This document shows, piece after piece, positions 1-6,685 of a DNA stretch of 11,305 nt; the stretch's first letter is position 1, and each line of letters opens with the position of its first letter. Under the pieces are notes generated by a model. The model saw only the letters and a program-made list of their open reading frames with translations, was not told the origin of the DNA and did not search any database. The stretch comes from JANLYQ01 sp031365725. GTDB lineage: Bacteria; Actinomycetota; Actinomycetes; JACCUZ01. Location: NCBI GenBank assembly GCA_031365725.1, contig JANLYQ010000127.1:1-11305 (forward strand), written 5' to 3'. The translations under genes and the position numbers were made by a program.

Positions 1-143
1 CCGTGCTTGCCCAGCTGGGCAAGCATGTGGTCGAAGAACGGGACGCCGGTGTCGACCTCGGCGCTGCCCGACCCGTCGAGCTGGAGCTCGACGAGCACGT
101 GCGACTCCTTGGTCTCGCGCTCGACGCGTGCCGACCTGCTCAT
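1..143 (-). CDS. hisB: imidazoleglycerol-phosphate dehydratase HisB, N-terminal part (cut by window edge)
   Basis: HisB dehydrates imidazole glycerol phosphate to imidazole acetol phosphate in cytoplasmic histidine synthesis; its product is the substrate of HisC. Only the first 47 residues are visible. They begin MSRSARVERETKES, continue with a beta-strand segment (HVLVELQLDGSG) and reach the family motif TGVPFFDHMLAQLGKH, whose FDHML contains a conserved metal-site histidine. The ATG at 143-141 overlaps the hisC stop in a TCAT (ATGA on the coding strand) arrangement. An AGGG seven bases upstream of the ATG is a reasonable Shine-Dalgarno. The rest of the gene lies beyond the left edge, so its integrity cannot be judged. 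The family assignment is firm because the motif and operon position agree. Confidence 0.93.
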   Translation of the reverse strand, partial: MSRSARVERETKESHVLVELQLDGSGSAEVDTGVPFFDHMLAQLGKH

Positions 144-1270
144 GCTCGTGCCCTCTCGTGGGAGCCCTCGGTGCTACCGCTGCCCGGTGCTGCCGCCACG
201 ATCTCGCGCATCGCGTCCAGGAAGGCGGTCGTCTCATCGGTGGTGCCGGCCGTCACCCGAAGCCAACCGGCCAGGCCCACGTCACGGACCAGGACACCGC
301 GGTCGAGCAGCGCCTGCCAGACGGGACGCTGGTCACCCCCGACCGCGAACAGCACGAAGTTGGCGTCGGAGGAAACCACCCGCAAGCCGAGCGCGGTCAG
401 CTCGTCCACGATCCGGTCCCGCTGGCCGCGCACCGCGTCGACGGAGGCGAGCAGCTCGTCGGCCCGGGCGAGGGCGGCCCGCGCCGCGGCCTGGGTGAGC
501 ACCGAGAGGTGGTAGGGCAGCCGCACCAGCTGCACCGCCTCGACCACCGCTTCGTCGGCGGCAAGATAACCGAGCCGGGCCGCGGCGAAAGCGAACGCCT
601 TGGACATCGTGCGGGTCACCACCAGCCGCGGGCGTCCGGGCAGCAGCGCTACGGCGGACGGCCGGGTCGAGAACTCGGCGTAGGCCTCGTCGACGACCAC
701 CAACCCGGCGGCCGCATCGTGCACTGCCTCGATCACCCCGAGGTCCAGGGCGGTGCCGGTGGGGTTGTTGGGCGAGCACAGGAACACGACGTCGGGCGCC
801 TGCGTGCGGACCGTCTCGACCGCCTGGATCGGATCGACCACGAAGCCCTCGGCCCGCGGCGCGGACAGCCACCGGGTGCTGGTGCCCTCGCTGATCAACC
901 GGTGCATCGAGTAGGTCGGGTCGAAGCCCAGCGCCGTGCGCCCTGGACCGCCGAAGGCCTGCAGCAGCTGCTGGAGCACCTCGTTGGACCCGTTGGCCGC
1001 CCAGACCTGCGCCGGGGTCAGCGGGTGGCCGGTGCTGCGGGTGAGGTAGGCCGCGAGGTCGGCGCGCAGGGCGATCGCGTCCCGGTCGGGATAGCGGTTC
1101 ATGCCGGCCGCCGCCTCGGCCACCGACGCCGCCAGGTCGGCGACCAGCGCGGCCGAGGGCGGGTGCGGGTTCTCGTTGGTGTTCAGCCGCACCGGCACGT
1201 CCAGCTGCGGGGCGCCGTACGGCGTGGCGCCCTGCAGGTCGGCGCGCAGCAGGCGGGCGACCTCGCTCAC
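140..1270 (-). CDS. hisC: histidinol-phosphate aminotransferase HisC
   Basis: This is a PLP-dependent fold-type I aminotransferase that converts imidazole acetol phosphate and glutamate to histidinol phosphate and 2-oxoglutarate. It has 376 residues, a normal length. Visible motifs in order are TPYGAPQLDVPVRLNTNENP near residues 16-35 (substrate-binding region), the SPNNPTG motif, VVVDEAYAEF with the PLP-ring aspartate and tyrosine, TRTMSKAFAFA with the Schiff-base lysine at residue 224 (codon 601-599), and GWLRVTAGT near the end with the carboxylate-binding arginine. The chosen GTG start lies 13 bases after the hisD stop and gives an N-terminus (VSEVARLLRADLQG) like that of actinobacterial homologues; its Shine-Dalgarno is weak. 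The frame stays open further upstream into hisD, but that extension has no family similarity. The stop overlaps the hisB start by four bases, which suggests translational coupling. Confidence 0.96.
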   Translation of the reverse strand: MSEVARLLRADLQGATPYGAPQLDVPVRLNTNENPHPPSAALVADLAASVAEAAAGMNRYPDRDAIALRADLAAYLTRSTGHPLTPAQVWAANGSNEVLQQLLQAFGGPGRTALGFDPTYSMHRLISEGTSTRWLSAPRAEGFVVDPIQAVETVRTQAPDVVFLCSPNNPTGTALDLGVIEAVHDAAAGLVVVDEAYAEFSTRPSAVALLPGRPRLVVTRTMSKAFAFAAARLGYLAADEAVVEAVQLVRLPYHLSVLTQAAARAALARADELLASVDAVRGQRDRIVDELTALGLRVVSSDANFVLFAVGGDQRPVWQALLDRGVLVRDVGLAGWLRVTAGTTDETTAFLDAMREIVAAAPGSGSTEGSHERARA

Positions 1271-1283
1271 CGTCGTACGCCGG

Positions 1284-2576
1284 TCACCGGGGCACCCGGG
1301 CCCGGACCGCGTCGACGTGAGCAAGCAGGTCCTCCGCACCACCGAGGGCATCGACGTGCACAGCGACCTCGGCCAGGGCGTCGCGGGTGTACTCGACGAC
1401 GTGCACGCTGCGCAGGAAGGACTGCACCGAGAGGCCACCGGTGTGCCGGGCGGTGCCGCCGGTGGGCAGGACGTGGTTGGACCCGGCGAGATAGTCACCG
1501 AGGGAGACCGGTGACCACGGCCCGACGAAGACCGCTCCGGCGTTGGTGACCCGCTCCGCCCAGGCGCGGGCATCGCGGGTGACGACCTCGAGGTGCTCCG
1601 CGGCCCACTCGTCGACGACCGCGAGCCCCTGGTCGAGGTCGTCGACCAGCACATAGGCGCTCTGGTGGGTCAGCGCCACCTCGACCCGCTCGCGGTGCCG
1701 GGTCGCTGGCACCTGCCGGGCGAGCTCGGCGTCGACCGCATCGAGCAGGGCGGCGTCAGGAGTCACCAGCAGGCAGGAGGCGTTGGCGTCGTGCTCGGCC
1801 TGGGCGATCAGGTCGGCAGCGAGGAAGCAGGGGTCGGCCGTGTCGTCAGCGAGGATGCCGATCTCGGTCGGGCCGGCCTCGGAGTCGATCCCGACCACGC
1901 CCCGCAGCAACCGCTTGGCGGAGGCGACATAGACGTTGCCGGGACCCATCACCAGGTCGGTGGGCGCGCAGTCGTCGGTGCCGTAGGCGAACATCGCCAC
2001 GGCTTGCGCGCCACCGACGGCGTGCACCTCCTGGACTCCGAGCAGGGCGCAGGCGGCGAGCACTGCAGGGTGCGGCAGGCCGTCGTTGTCCTTCTGCGCC
2101 GGGCTCGCCACGGCCAGCGACCGCACGCCGGCCACCTGGGCGGGCACGACATCCATCACCACCGAGCTGGGGTAGGCCACCAGGCCGCCGGGCACGTACA
2201 ACCCGACCCGGCGCACCGGCACCCACCTCTCGGTGACCGTCCCGCCCGGGCTGACCTGGACGTGCGCGTCGTGCCGGCGCTGAGCCTCGTGCACCAGCCG
2301 GGCCCGCCGGGCGGCCTCCTCCAGCGCCGCCCGCACGCGGGGGTCCAGGGCCTCGAGCGCGTCGGCGAGTGCCTGGGCCGGCACTCGGGTCGTGGCCGCG
2401 TCGACGCCGTCGAGCCGGTGGGTCCACTCCCGCACGGCCGCTGCCCCGCGCAGGCGCACGTCCTCGCAGATCGGTCGTACGACGTCGAGAGCGAGCTCGA
2501 CGTCCATGGCCGCACGAGGCAGCACGTCGCGGTAGGACGCACGAGCGGCGCCGCGTAGATCGACTCGGGAGATCAC
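1284..2576 (-). CDS. hisD: histidinol dehydrogenase HisD
   Basis: HisD carries out the last two steps of histidine synthesis: zinc-dependent, NAD-linked oxidation of histidinol to histidinal and then to histidine. It is cytoplasmic and 430 residues long, the standard length. Motifs seen are VPGGLVAYPSSVVMDVVPAQVAGV (about 128-151), AVGGAQAVAMFAYGT (186-200), DLVMGPGNVYVASAKR (207-222), GIDSEAGPTEI (229-239), AQAEHD (258-263), EHLEV (327-331) and GSNHVLPTGGTARHTGGLSV (365-384). By alignment to the E. coli enzyme, Q259, H262, D361 and H420 would be the zinc ligands and E327/H328 the catalytic pair; all are present. The GTG start at 2576-2574 is preceded by no Shine-Dalgarno but by TAGACT exactly six bases upstream, so the mRNA is probably leaderless. 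It heads the operon, 35 bases from a divergent gene. Confidence 0.97.
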   Translation of the reverse strand: MISRVDLRGAARASYRDVLPRAAMDVELALDVVRPICEDVRLRGAAAVREWTHRLDGVDAATTRVPAQALADALEALDPRVRAALEEAARRARLVHEAQRRHDAHVQVSPGGTVTERWVPVRRVGLYVPGGLVAYPSSVVMDVVPAQVAGVRSLAVASPAQKDNDGLPHPAVLAACALLGVQEVHAVGGAQAVAMFAYGTDDCAPTDLVMGPGNVYVASAKRLLRGVVGIDSEAGPTEIGILADDTADPCFLAADLIAQAEHDANASCLLVTPDAALLDAVDAELARQVPATRHRERVEVALTHQSAYVLVDDLDQGLAVVDEWAAEHLEVVTRDARAWAERVTNAGAVFVGPWSPVSLGDYLAGSNHVLPTGGTARHTGGLSVQSFLRSVHVVEYTRDALAEVAVHVDALGGAEDLLAHVDAVRARVPR

Positions 2577-2582
2577 CGCAGG

Positions 2583-2588
2583 AGTCTA
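2583..2588 (-). promoter_or_regulatory. -10 element of a probable leaderless promoter for hisD
   Basis: On the minus strand TAGACT (TANNNT class) ends six bases before the GTG of hisD. If transcription starts at the G of that GTG, the hexamer sits at -12 to -7, the usual place. There is no Shine-Dalgarno ahead of hisD. I see no good -35 hexamer at the expected spacing. The leaderless interpretation is an inference from spacing. Confidence 0.6.
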
Positions 2589-2597
2589 CGAGGGCCG

Positions 2598-2603
2598 TAG
2601 GCT
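2598..2603 (+). promoter_or_regulatory. -10 element of a probable near-leaderless promoter for the LON-domain gene
   Basis: TAGGCT (TANNNT class) lies eight bases before the GTG at 2612. This would put the transcript start at or within about two bases of the start codon. No Shine-Dalgarno precedes the GTG and no clear -35 is seen. The element faces away from the hisD -10, with nine bases between the two hexamers. Confidence 0.5.
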
Positions 2604-2611
2604 CACCCGCT

Positions 2612-3286
2612 GTGAGCGTCCCGCGGACCGTGCGGCTGCCGCTGTTCCCGTTGGGGACGGCGTTGTTCCCCGGTGTCCTGCTGCCGCTGCACGTCTTCGA
2701 GGAACGCTATCGCCTCCTGGTCAGGGACCTCCTGCTCGCGCCGGAGGACGCCCGCGAGCTCGGCATCATCGCGATCCGCGAGGGGCGCGAGGTCGGCTCG
2801 GACGGGGTGCAGGCGCTGCACCCGGTGGGCACGGTGGCCAGGTTGCGCCGAGTCGAGCCCTACACCGACGGTCGTTTCGACATCGTCACCACCGCGGTGC
2901 AGCGGTTCCGGCTGCACGGCCTGGTGGACGGCAAGCCCTATCTGCAGGGCCAGGTGGAGCTCCTCGACGACCCGCCGGGTGCCGAGCCGGCCGAGCTCGA
3001 GGTGGCCGCGGCCCGGGTGACCCTGGCCTACGACGAGTACCGCGCCGCCCTGGGCGACGACGGGTCCCTGGACCAGCAGGTCGTCGATCCCGCCCGCACG
3101 TCGTACGTCGTGGCGGCCGGGACGGTGCTCGAGCTCAGCGACAAGCAGCGGCTGCTCGAGGCCCCGCACACCCTGGCGCGGCTGCAGGCCGAGCTGGTGC
3201 TGCTGCGGCGGGAGACCGGGCTCCTCGAGATCCTGCCGTCGCTGCCGGCGGTGGAGCTGACCCACCTCCCGTCGAGCCCCAACTGA
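2612..3286 (+). CDS. LON peptidase substrate-binding (PUA-like) domain protein
   Basis: The 224-residue protein matches the stand-alone LON N-terminal (substrate-binding) domain family of actinobacteria. The hallmark start is RLPLFPLGTALFPGVLLPLHVFEERYRLLVRDLL (residues 7-40), followed by GIIAIREGREVG, the VGTVARLRRVEPYTDGRFDIVTTAVQRFRL segment and an all-helical C-terminal part with LSDKQRLLEAPHTLARLQAEL. No ATPase motif and no Ser-Lys protease domain are present, so it cannot be a Lon protease itself. Its biochemical role is not established; binding of protein or peptide is the usual guess. The GTG at 2612 is chosen because it is followed at once by the family motif and preceded by a -10 element; the open frame further upstream runs antisense through hisD. 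It is divergent from hisD and 14 bases ahead of the YbaK gene, with which it is probably co-transcribed. Confidence 0.92.
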   Translation: MSVPRTVRLPLFPLGTALFPGVLLPLHVFEERYRLLVRDLLLAPEDARELGIIAIREGREVGSDGVQALHPVGTVARLRRVEPYTDGRFDIVTTAVQRFRLHGLVDGKPYLQGQVELLDDPPGAEPAELEVAAARVTLAYDEYRAALGDDGSLDQQVVDPARTSYVVAAGTVLELSDKQRLLEAPHTLARLQAELVLLRRETGLLEILPSLPAVELTHLPSSPN

Positions 3287-3300
3287 GCCGGCGATCTGCG

Positions 3301-3774
3301 GTGGGCACGCCGGCGACGGTGGCCCTGACGGCCGCCGGTGTCGCGTTCACCCTGCACCCCTACGAGCACGCCGCAGGCACATCGTCGTACGGCGAGGAGG
3401 CAGCGGCCGCACTCAACGTCTCGCCGCGGGAGATCTTCAAGACGCTGGTGGCCCGGGTCGACGGACGGCTGGTGACCGCGGTCGTCCCGGTGTCGGGCAC
3501 CCTCGACCTGAAGGCGCTGGCTGCCGCGGCGGGCGGAAAGCGCGCGGTGCTGGCCGAGCCGGCGGACGCTGAGCGCGCCACCGGCTACGTCGTGGGCGGG
3601 ATCAGCCCGCTCGGGCAGCGCACCCGGCTGCCGGTGCTGCTGGACTCCTCGGCGATGGCCCTGGACGCGGTTCTCGTCTCCGCAGGGCGACGCGGCCTGC
3701 AGGTGCGGCTCGCCCCGGCCGACCTGCTGGCGGTCAGTGGGGGGCAGCCGGCGGCGCTGGGTCGAACGGACTGA
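3301..3774 (+). CDS. ybaK: YbaK/EbsC-family aminoacyl-tRNA deacylase (Cys-tRNA(Pro) deacylase)
   Basis: Members of this family hydrolyse mischarged Cys-tRNA(Pro) in trans, correcting errors of prolyl-tRNA synthetase in the cytoplasm. The protein has 157 residues, the normal size for a single YbaK domain. Visible features are TPATVALTAAGVAFTLHPYEH at the start, SYGEEAAAALNV, then REIFKTLV with the conserved lysine (K47, equivalent to the key Lys46 of the Haemophilus enzyme), VVPVSGTLDLKALA, and the GGISPLGQ loop at 99-106, which is the other family signature. SAGRRGLQVRLAPADLL ends the fold. The GTG at 3301 is the start nearest the family N-terminus; no strong Shine-Dalgarno is seen. The 14-base gap to the LON-domain gene suggests one transcript. 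Its last 41 bases are antisense to the end of the minus-strand membrane protein gene. Substrate specificity is taken from the family, not shown by the sequence. Confidence 0.92.
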   Translation: MGTPATVALTAAGVAFTLHPYEHAAGTSSYGEEAAAALNVSPREIFKTLVARVDGRLVTAVVPVSGTLDLKALAAAAGGKRAVLAEPADAERATGYVVGGISPLGQRTRLPVLLDSSAMALDAVLVSAGRRGLQVRLAPADLLAVSGGQPAALGRTD

Positions 3775-4294
3775 CTCCGGGGGTGGGCAGGCCCGGCTCA
3801 CTGGCACGGTCGTCGACCGGTGCCGTCTCGCTGTGCTCGGCCGCGGCGGTGGCGGCGAAGTAGGTGATCACCGCGGCCAGCGGCCACACCAGCAGCATGC
3901 CGGTTGCCGAGACCGTCAACGGCCCGTCGAAGCTGCCGCCGACCCGCACACTGCGTGCCGTGGTCCGGACCGCGTCCGGCCCGAGGAAGGCGCCGGTCTG
4001 CCATGCCACCACCGCGCCCACCACCCCACCGATGGCGATCCCGATCAGCGGACCGAGCCGGGCGGGCCGGGTGCGCAGGTAGAGCACGATCGTGACGGCG
4101 ATGGCGGCCACCACGGTGACCACGCCGAACCGCACGTCGGCGGCGATCAGCGACTCATCGCCTTCGCCGCCCGCCCGGTAGAGCCCGTCGGCGCGCTTCT
4201 CCACCGGGGACAACGGGGCAACCAGCCACCACACCAGTCCCGCCGGTAGCCCGACGAGCCCGGAGACCACGACGGCAAGGGCGCCGTCGCGCAC
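3734..4294 (-). CDS. four-TM membrane protein, DUF2567-like
   Basis: The 186-residue protein has four hydrophobic segments at about 5-27, 57-73, 80-104 and 129-150, with a short acidic loop between the first two (EKRADGLYRAGGEGDESLIAAD) and a proline-rich tail. The pattern of a first helix ending in WWLVAPLSP, an ESLIAADVRFG loop and a GPLIGIAIGGVVGAVVAWQTGAFLGP helix resembles the actinobacterial DUF2567 family as I remember it; this should be tested by a profile search. No enzyme motif is visible and the function is unknown. The GTG start lies 20 bases after the stop of the DUF3352 gene, so it is probably the last gene of that operon. A slightly longer N-terminus is not excluded, since the frame upstream is open for several codons. 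Its 3' end overlaps the end of ybaK on the other strand. Confidence 0.8.
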   Translation of the reverse strand: MRDGALAVVVSGLVGLPAGLVWWLVAPLSPVEKRADGLYRAGGEGDESLIAADVRFGVVTVVAAIAVTIVLYLRTRPARLGPLIGIAIGGVVGAVVAWQTGAFLGPDAVRTTARSVRVGGSFDGPLTVSATGMLLVWPLAAVITYFAATAAAEHSETAPVDDRASEPGLPTPGVSPFDPAPPAAPH

Positions 4295-4314
4295 CTCAGG
4301 CAGGACGCTGTGGC

Positions 4315-6021
4315 TCAGCGGGTCACCAGCCGCAGCCGGAAGGTGGAGTCGCCGCCCGCGCGGCTGGTGGCGGTGATGCCGAGCCCGGCCAGCTGGTCGA
4401 TGTCCTTGTCAGCATTCGACCCCGATCCGGCCAGTGCGAGCACAGCACGCGGGTCGATCCACACGGCGACGTCGGTAGCAGCCAGGTCGGGCAGGGCGTC
4501 GTGGAACGCGGTCACGTCCCCCAGTGTGCTGGGTCCGCCGGCGCCCGACGAACCCACCCCGGCGAGCGCGTCACCTTGGGCGGTCGTCGTGGCCACCACG
4601 TAGTCAGTGCCCGCCGTACGGTCGACCAGCGGGACGGCTGCGCCGCTGACACCCAACGCGGCGCGGACCTTGTCGAGGACGGCGGCTGCGGCCGCGGCAT
4701 CGGTGGTCATGCGGGCGCCCACGGCCGGGCCGCCGGCACCGCCCGGCGACACCGCGAGGGTCAGGTTGTGCCCGAGCAGCACCTGGAGGTCCCGGGGCAG
4801 CGCGAGGCCCGTGCTGGCGGCGACCGAGGACTCGAGGCCGGCCATGTCGAGGCCCTGCGCCCTGAGGCTGGCGCTCAACGCCGTGTAGGTCTGGCCGACG
4901 AGCAGGTCGGGGTCGGAGATGCCGACGGCGACTGCCGAGTCGCCCGGCAGCGTGTCCACGCCGTGCACGGCGTGCGTGGACCACCCGGACGTGGCGGCAC
5001 CGGTGACCCGCCCGGTGATCTCGAAGACGTGGGAGCCGTCGAAGTGCGCGACGACGGTGGTGCGTCCGACGGCAGGAGCACCGGCACTGCTGGCGCCGCC
5101 GACCAGGCCGGCCGTGCCGGCAAGGCCACCGAGGACGCCGGCCCCGGACAGCATCGCGGCACCTCGGCCGAGGGAGCTCGTGGCCTTGTCGCCGTCGATC
5201 CACGCGGTGGCCACGCCGTCCGGCGCCGCGGCAAGGTCGGCGGCGAAGTGCGGGTCGGCCGCCAGCGTCCCCTCGCTCACCCGGTCGGCCATCCGGCGAG
5301 CCGTGGCGGTCGAGTCCGAGAGGAGCGCATAGCCCCCGGAGAAGGCCCAACCGACGTGGGAGCCACGGCCGCTGCTGGCGCGCACCAGCCGGCGCAGCCC
5401 CTGCTCGGCCTTGGTGGTGTCGCTGACCTGCAGGGCGACGACGGCCGAGGGCGCGCCCGTGGCGGTCACGCCGGTAGCCCCGGTCGTAGCGGCTGCTGCG
5501 CCTGTTGCGGGGTAGGCCGCGAGGGCGACGCGCTGACCGAGCCACGGCGCCACGTCGCTGTCGTAGTCGATGCCCGACCAGCCGGCCTGGTCGGCCACGG
5601 CGGTGAAGAACACCTTGCGCACGTCACCGTTGACGGGGACCGAATCACGCAGCGAGGGGAAGGAGCGGAGGAAGCGGAAGCCGTCAACCTTCTGACCGGC
5701 CGTGGGGTCGAGGTCGATCGACACATAGCCGAAGGCGCCCGAAGGCAGCGCGTCGGCCGGCTGGGCGCCGCCGCCGGACAGCGCGCCGACTGCGTAGGTC
5801 ACCCCACCGACGAGGGCGAGGACAAGCGCTCCTGCACCACCGGCCACGGCCCACCGCCGGGCGCGCGTCTCTCGTCCCTGCCGTCGTACGTCGAGGAGCC
5901 CCTCCGCCGGCTGACCAGCGGGCAGGATGTCGGGCACCGCGCGCCACGGCGTCGCCGGGTCGCGGTGCTGGTCTGCGGGCGGATCAAGAGAGGGAAGGTT
6001 GCCGATCTCGTCGTTGGACAT
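4315..6021 (-). CDS. DUF3352 domain membrane-anchored protein
   Basis: This is a 568-residue protein with a 56-residue cytoplasmic N-terminus rich in proline and charge, one TM anchor at about 57-81 preceded by RETRARR (positive-inside rule), and a large region predicted to lie outside the membrane. The segment after the anchor (QPADALPSGAFGYVSIDLDPTAGQKVDGFRFLRSFPSLRD, from residue 87) is typical of DUF3352, an actinobacterial family of unknown function. Two Ala/Gly/Thr-rich low-complexity stretches are present: GAAAATTGATGVTATG, and a Gly/Ala-rich run around GVLGGLAGTAGLVGG. No catalytic motif is recognised. The ATG at 6021 has GGGGGAG eight bases upstream, a strong Shine-Dalgarno, so this start is well supported although the frame is open further up. 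It overlaps the end of the DUF5317 gene by 38 bases and is followed 20 bases later by the DUF2567-like gene. It may also have its own promoter at 6071-6100. Confidence 0.88.
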   Translation of the reverse strand: MSNDEIGNLPSLDPPADQHRDPATPWRAVPDILPAGQPAEGLLDVRRQGRETRARRWAVAGGAGALVLALVGGVTYAVGALSGGGAQPADALPSGAFGYVSIDLDPTAGQKVDGFRFLRSFPSLRDSVPVNGDVRKVFFTAVADQAGWSGIDYDSDVAPWLGQRVALAAYPATGAAAATTGATGVTATGAPSAVVALQVSDTTKAEQGLRRLVRASSGRGSHVGWAFSGGYALLSDSTATARRMADRVSEGTLAADPHFAADLAAAPDGVATAWIDGDKATSSLGRGAAMLSGAGVLGGLAGTAGLVGGASSAGAPAVGRTTVVAHFDGSHVFEITGRVTGAATSGWSTHAVHGVDTLPGDSAVAVGISDPDLLVGQTYTALSASLRAQGLDMAGLESSVAASTGLALPRDLQVLLGHNLTLAVSPGGAGGPAVGARMTTDAAAAAAVLDKVRAALGVSGAAVPLVDRTAGTDYVVATTTAQGDALAGVGSSGAGGPSTLGDVTAFHDALPDLAATDVAVWIDPRAVLALAGSGSNADKDIDQLAGLGITATSRAGGDSTFRLRLVTR

Positions 6022-6685
6022 GCTTTCCGCTCCCCCACCCGGGCCGGGACTGGCGCCGGCGTCTGCGCAGGGTATCGGCGCCGGCGGCCGAGGTCTTGAG
6101 CGGCAGGGCGCGAGGGCCGGAGGCAGCATGTCGACCCGGTGGGCGCGGCTGCCACGCAGGCACCAACCGGGACGCACAGACGCGGTGAGCTCCCCACACC
6201 ACCCCGGCGATGACGAGGACGTCGCCGATGGAGAACACGTTGGCCAGCGGGAAGCCGACCGGGATAGCGAAGACGTCACCGAGGTAGCCGAGGCGCGGGT
6301 GGTCGAGGACGCCGGAGTTGATGAACTGCCCGGGCGTCAGGTGGACGCCGGCGCGGTGGAGCGCTCCGCGAGAGGCCGGGAGGGTGCCTCCGTTCAGTGC
6401 GATGGTCAGCCCGTTGCTGAGGCCCCCCACCGCGATGAGCACGAGCCCCGGGATCTTCCGGTTGAGCACGACGAAGCCGCCCGCGGCGAGGTAGGTCGCG
6501 ATGTGCACCGCGGACAGGACCGCCCGGTTCCCCTCGGGGACCACCTCGATCACGACAACCTGCGCGACCAAGGCAAGCACGACCACCCAGGTGCCGCGGA
6601 AGTGCAGCAGGGACAACCGGCGCAGCGACCCGCCGCACACCAGCGGCGTGAGCGCGGCAAGCAGACCGAGGACGGGGATGATCAT
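5984..6685 (-). CDS. DUF5317 family membrane protein with basic C-terminal tail
   Basis: The 233-residue protein starts with hydrophobic segments (about 1-17, 31-50, 54-75 and 80-97) and contains RKIPGLVLIAVGGLSNGLTIALNGG and LGYLGDVFAIPVGFPLANVFSIGDVLVIAGVVWGAHR (133-168). These match the conserved layout of DUF5317, a family of integral membrane proteins of unknown function. After about residue 175 the sequence changes to a 58-residue proline- and arginine-rich tail (including TLRRRRRQSRPG) that does not look like the family. The ATG overlaps the stop of the GGDEF-EAL gene in ATGA (6685-6682), with no strong Shine-Dalgarno of its own, so translation is probably coupled to the upstream gene. 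Its last 38 bases overlap the start of the DUF3352 gene. Function is unknown. Confidence 0.85.
   Translation of the reverse strand: MIIPVLGLLAALTPLVCGGSLRRLSLLHFRGTWVVVLALVAQVVVIEVVPEGNRAVLSAVHIATYLAAGGFVVLNRKIPGLVLIAVGGLSNGLTIALNGGTLPASRGALHRAGVHLTPGQFINSGVLDHPRLGYLGDVFAIPVGFPLANVFSIGDVLVIAGVVWGAHRVCASRLVPAWQPRPPGRHAASGPRALPLKTSAAGADTLRRRRRQSRPGWGSGKHVQRRDRQPSLS
6071..6100 (-). promoter_or_regulatory. candidate sigma-28 (FliA/WhiG-class) promoter ahead of the DUF3352 gene
   Basis: On the minus strand CTCA (6100-6097) is followed after 17 bases by GCCGATACC (6079-6071). GCCGATA is the core of the FliA/WhiG-class -10 (E. coli FliA: TAAA-N15-GCCGATAA; actinobacterial flagellar promoters, as I recall, use a CTCA-like -35 with 15-17 spacing). 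A start about 7-10 bases further down would give a leader of roughly 40 bases to the ATG at 6021, enclosing the GGGGGAG Shine-Dalgarno. The site lies inside the coding sequence of the DUF5317 tail. It is a pattern match only; in GC-rich DNA a chance match is possible. Confidence 0.4.

Noticed and set aside
128..1549. A 473-codon open frame on the plus strand opposite hisC and hisD
   Set aside because: It is antisense to well-recognised enzymes, is rich in Arg, Gly and His in the manner of GC-rich shadow frames, and has no family motif.
2577..2611. A histidine attenuator or T-box leader ahead of hisD
   Set aside because: Only 35 bases separate hisD from its divergent neighbour, leaving no room for a leader peptide or T-box.
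4501..6099. A 532-codon open frame on the plus strand opposite the DUF3352 gene
   Set aside because: Composition is typical of antisense frames in high-GC DNA, there is no ribosome site or known motif, and the minus-strand gene explains the region.
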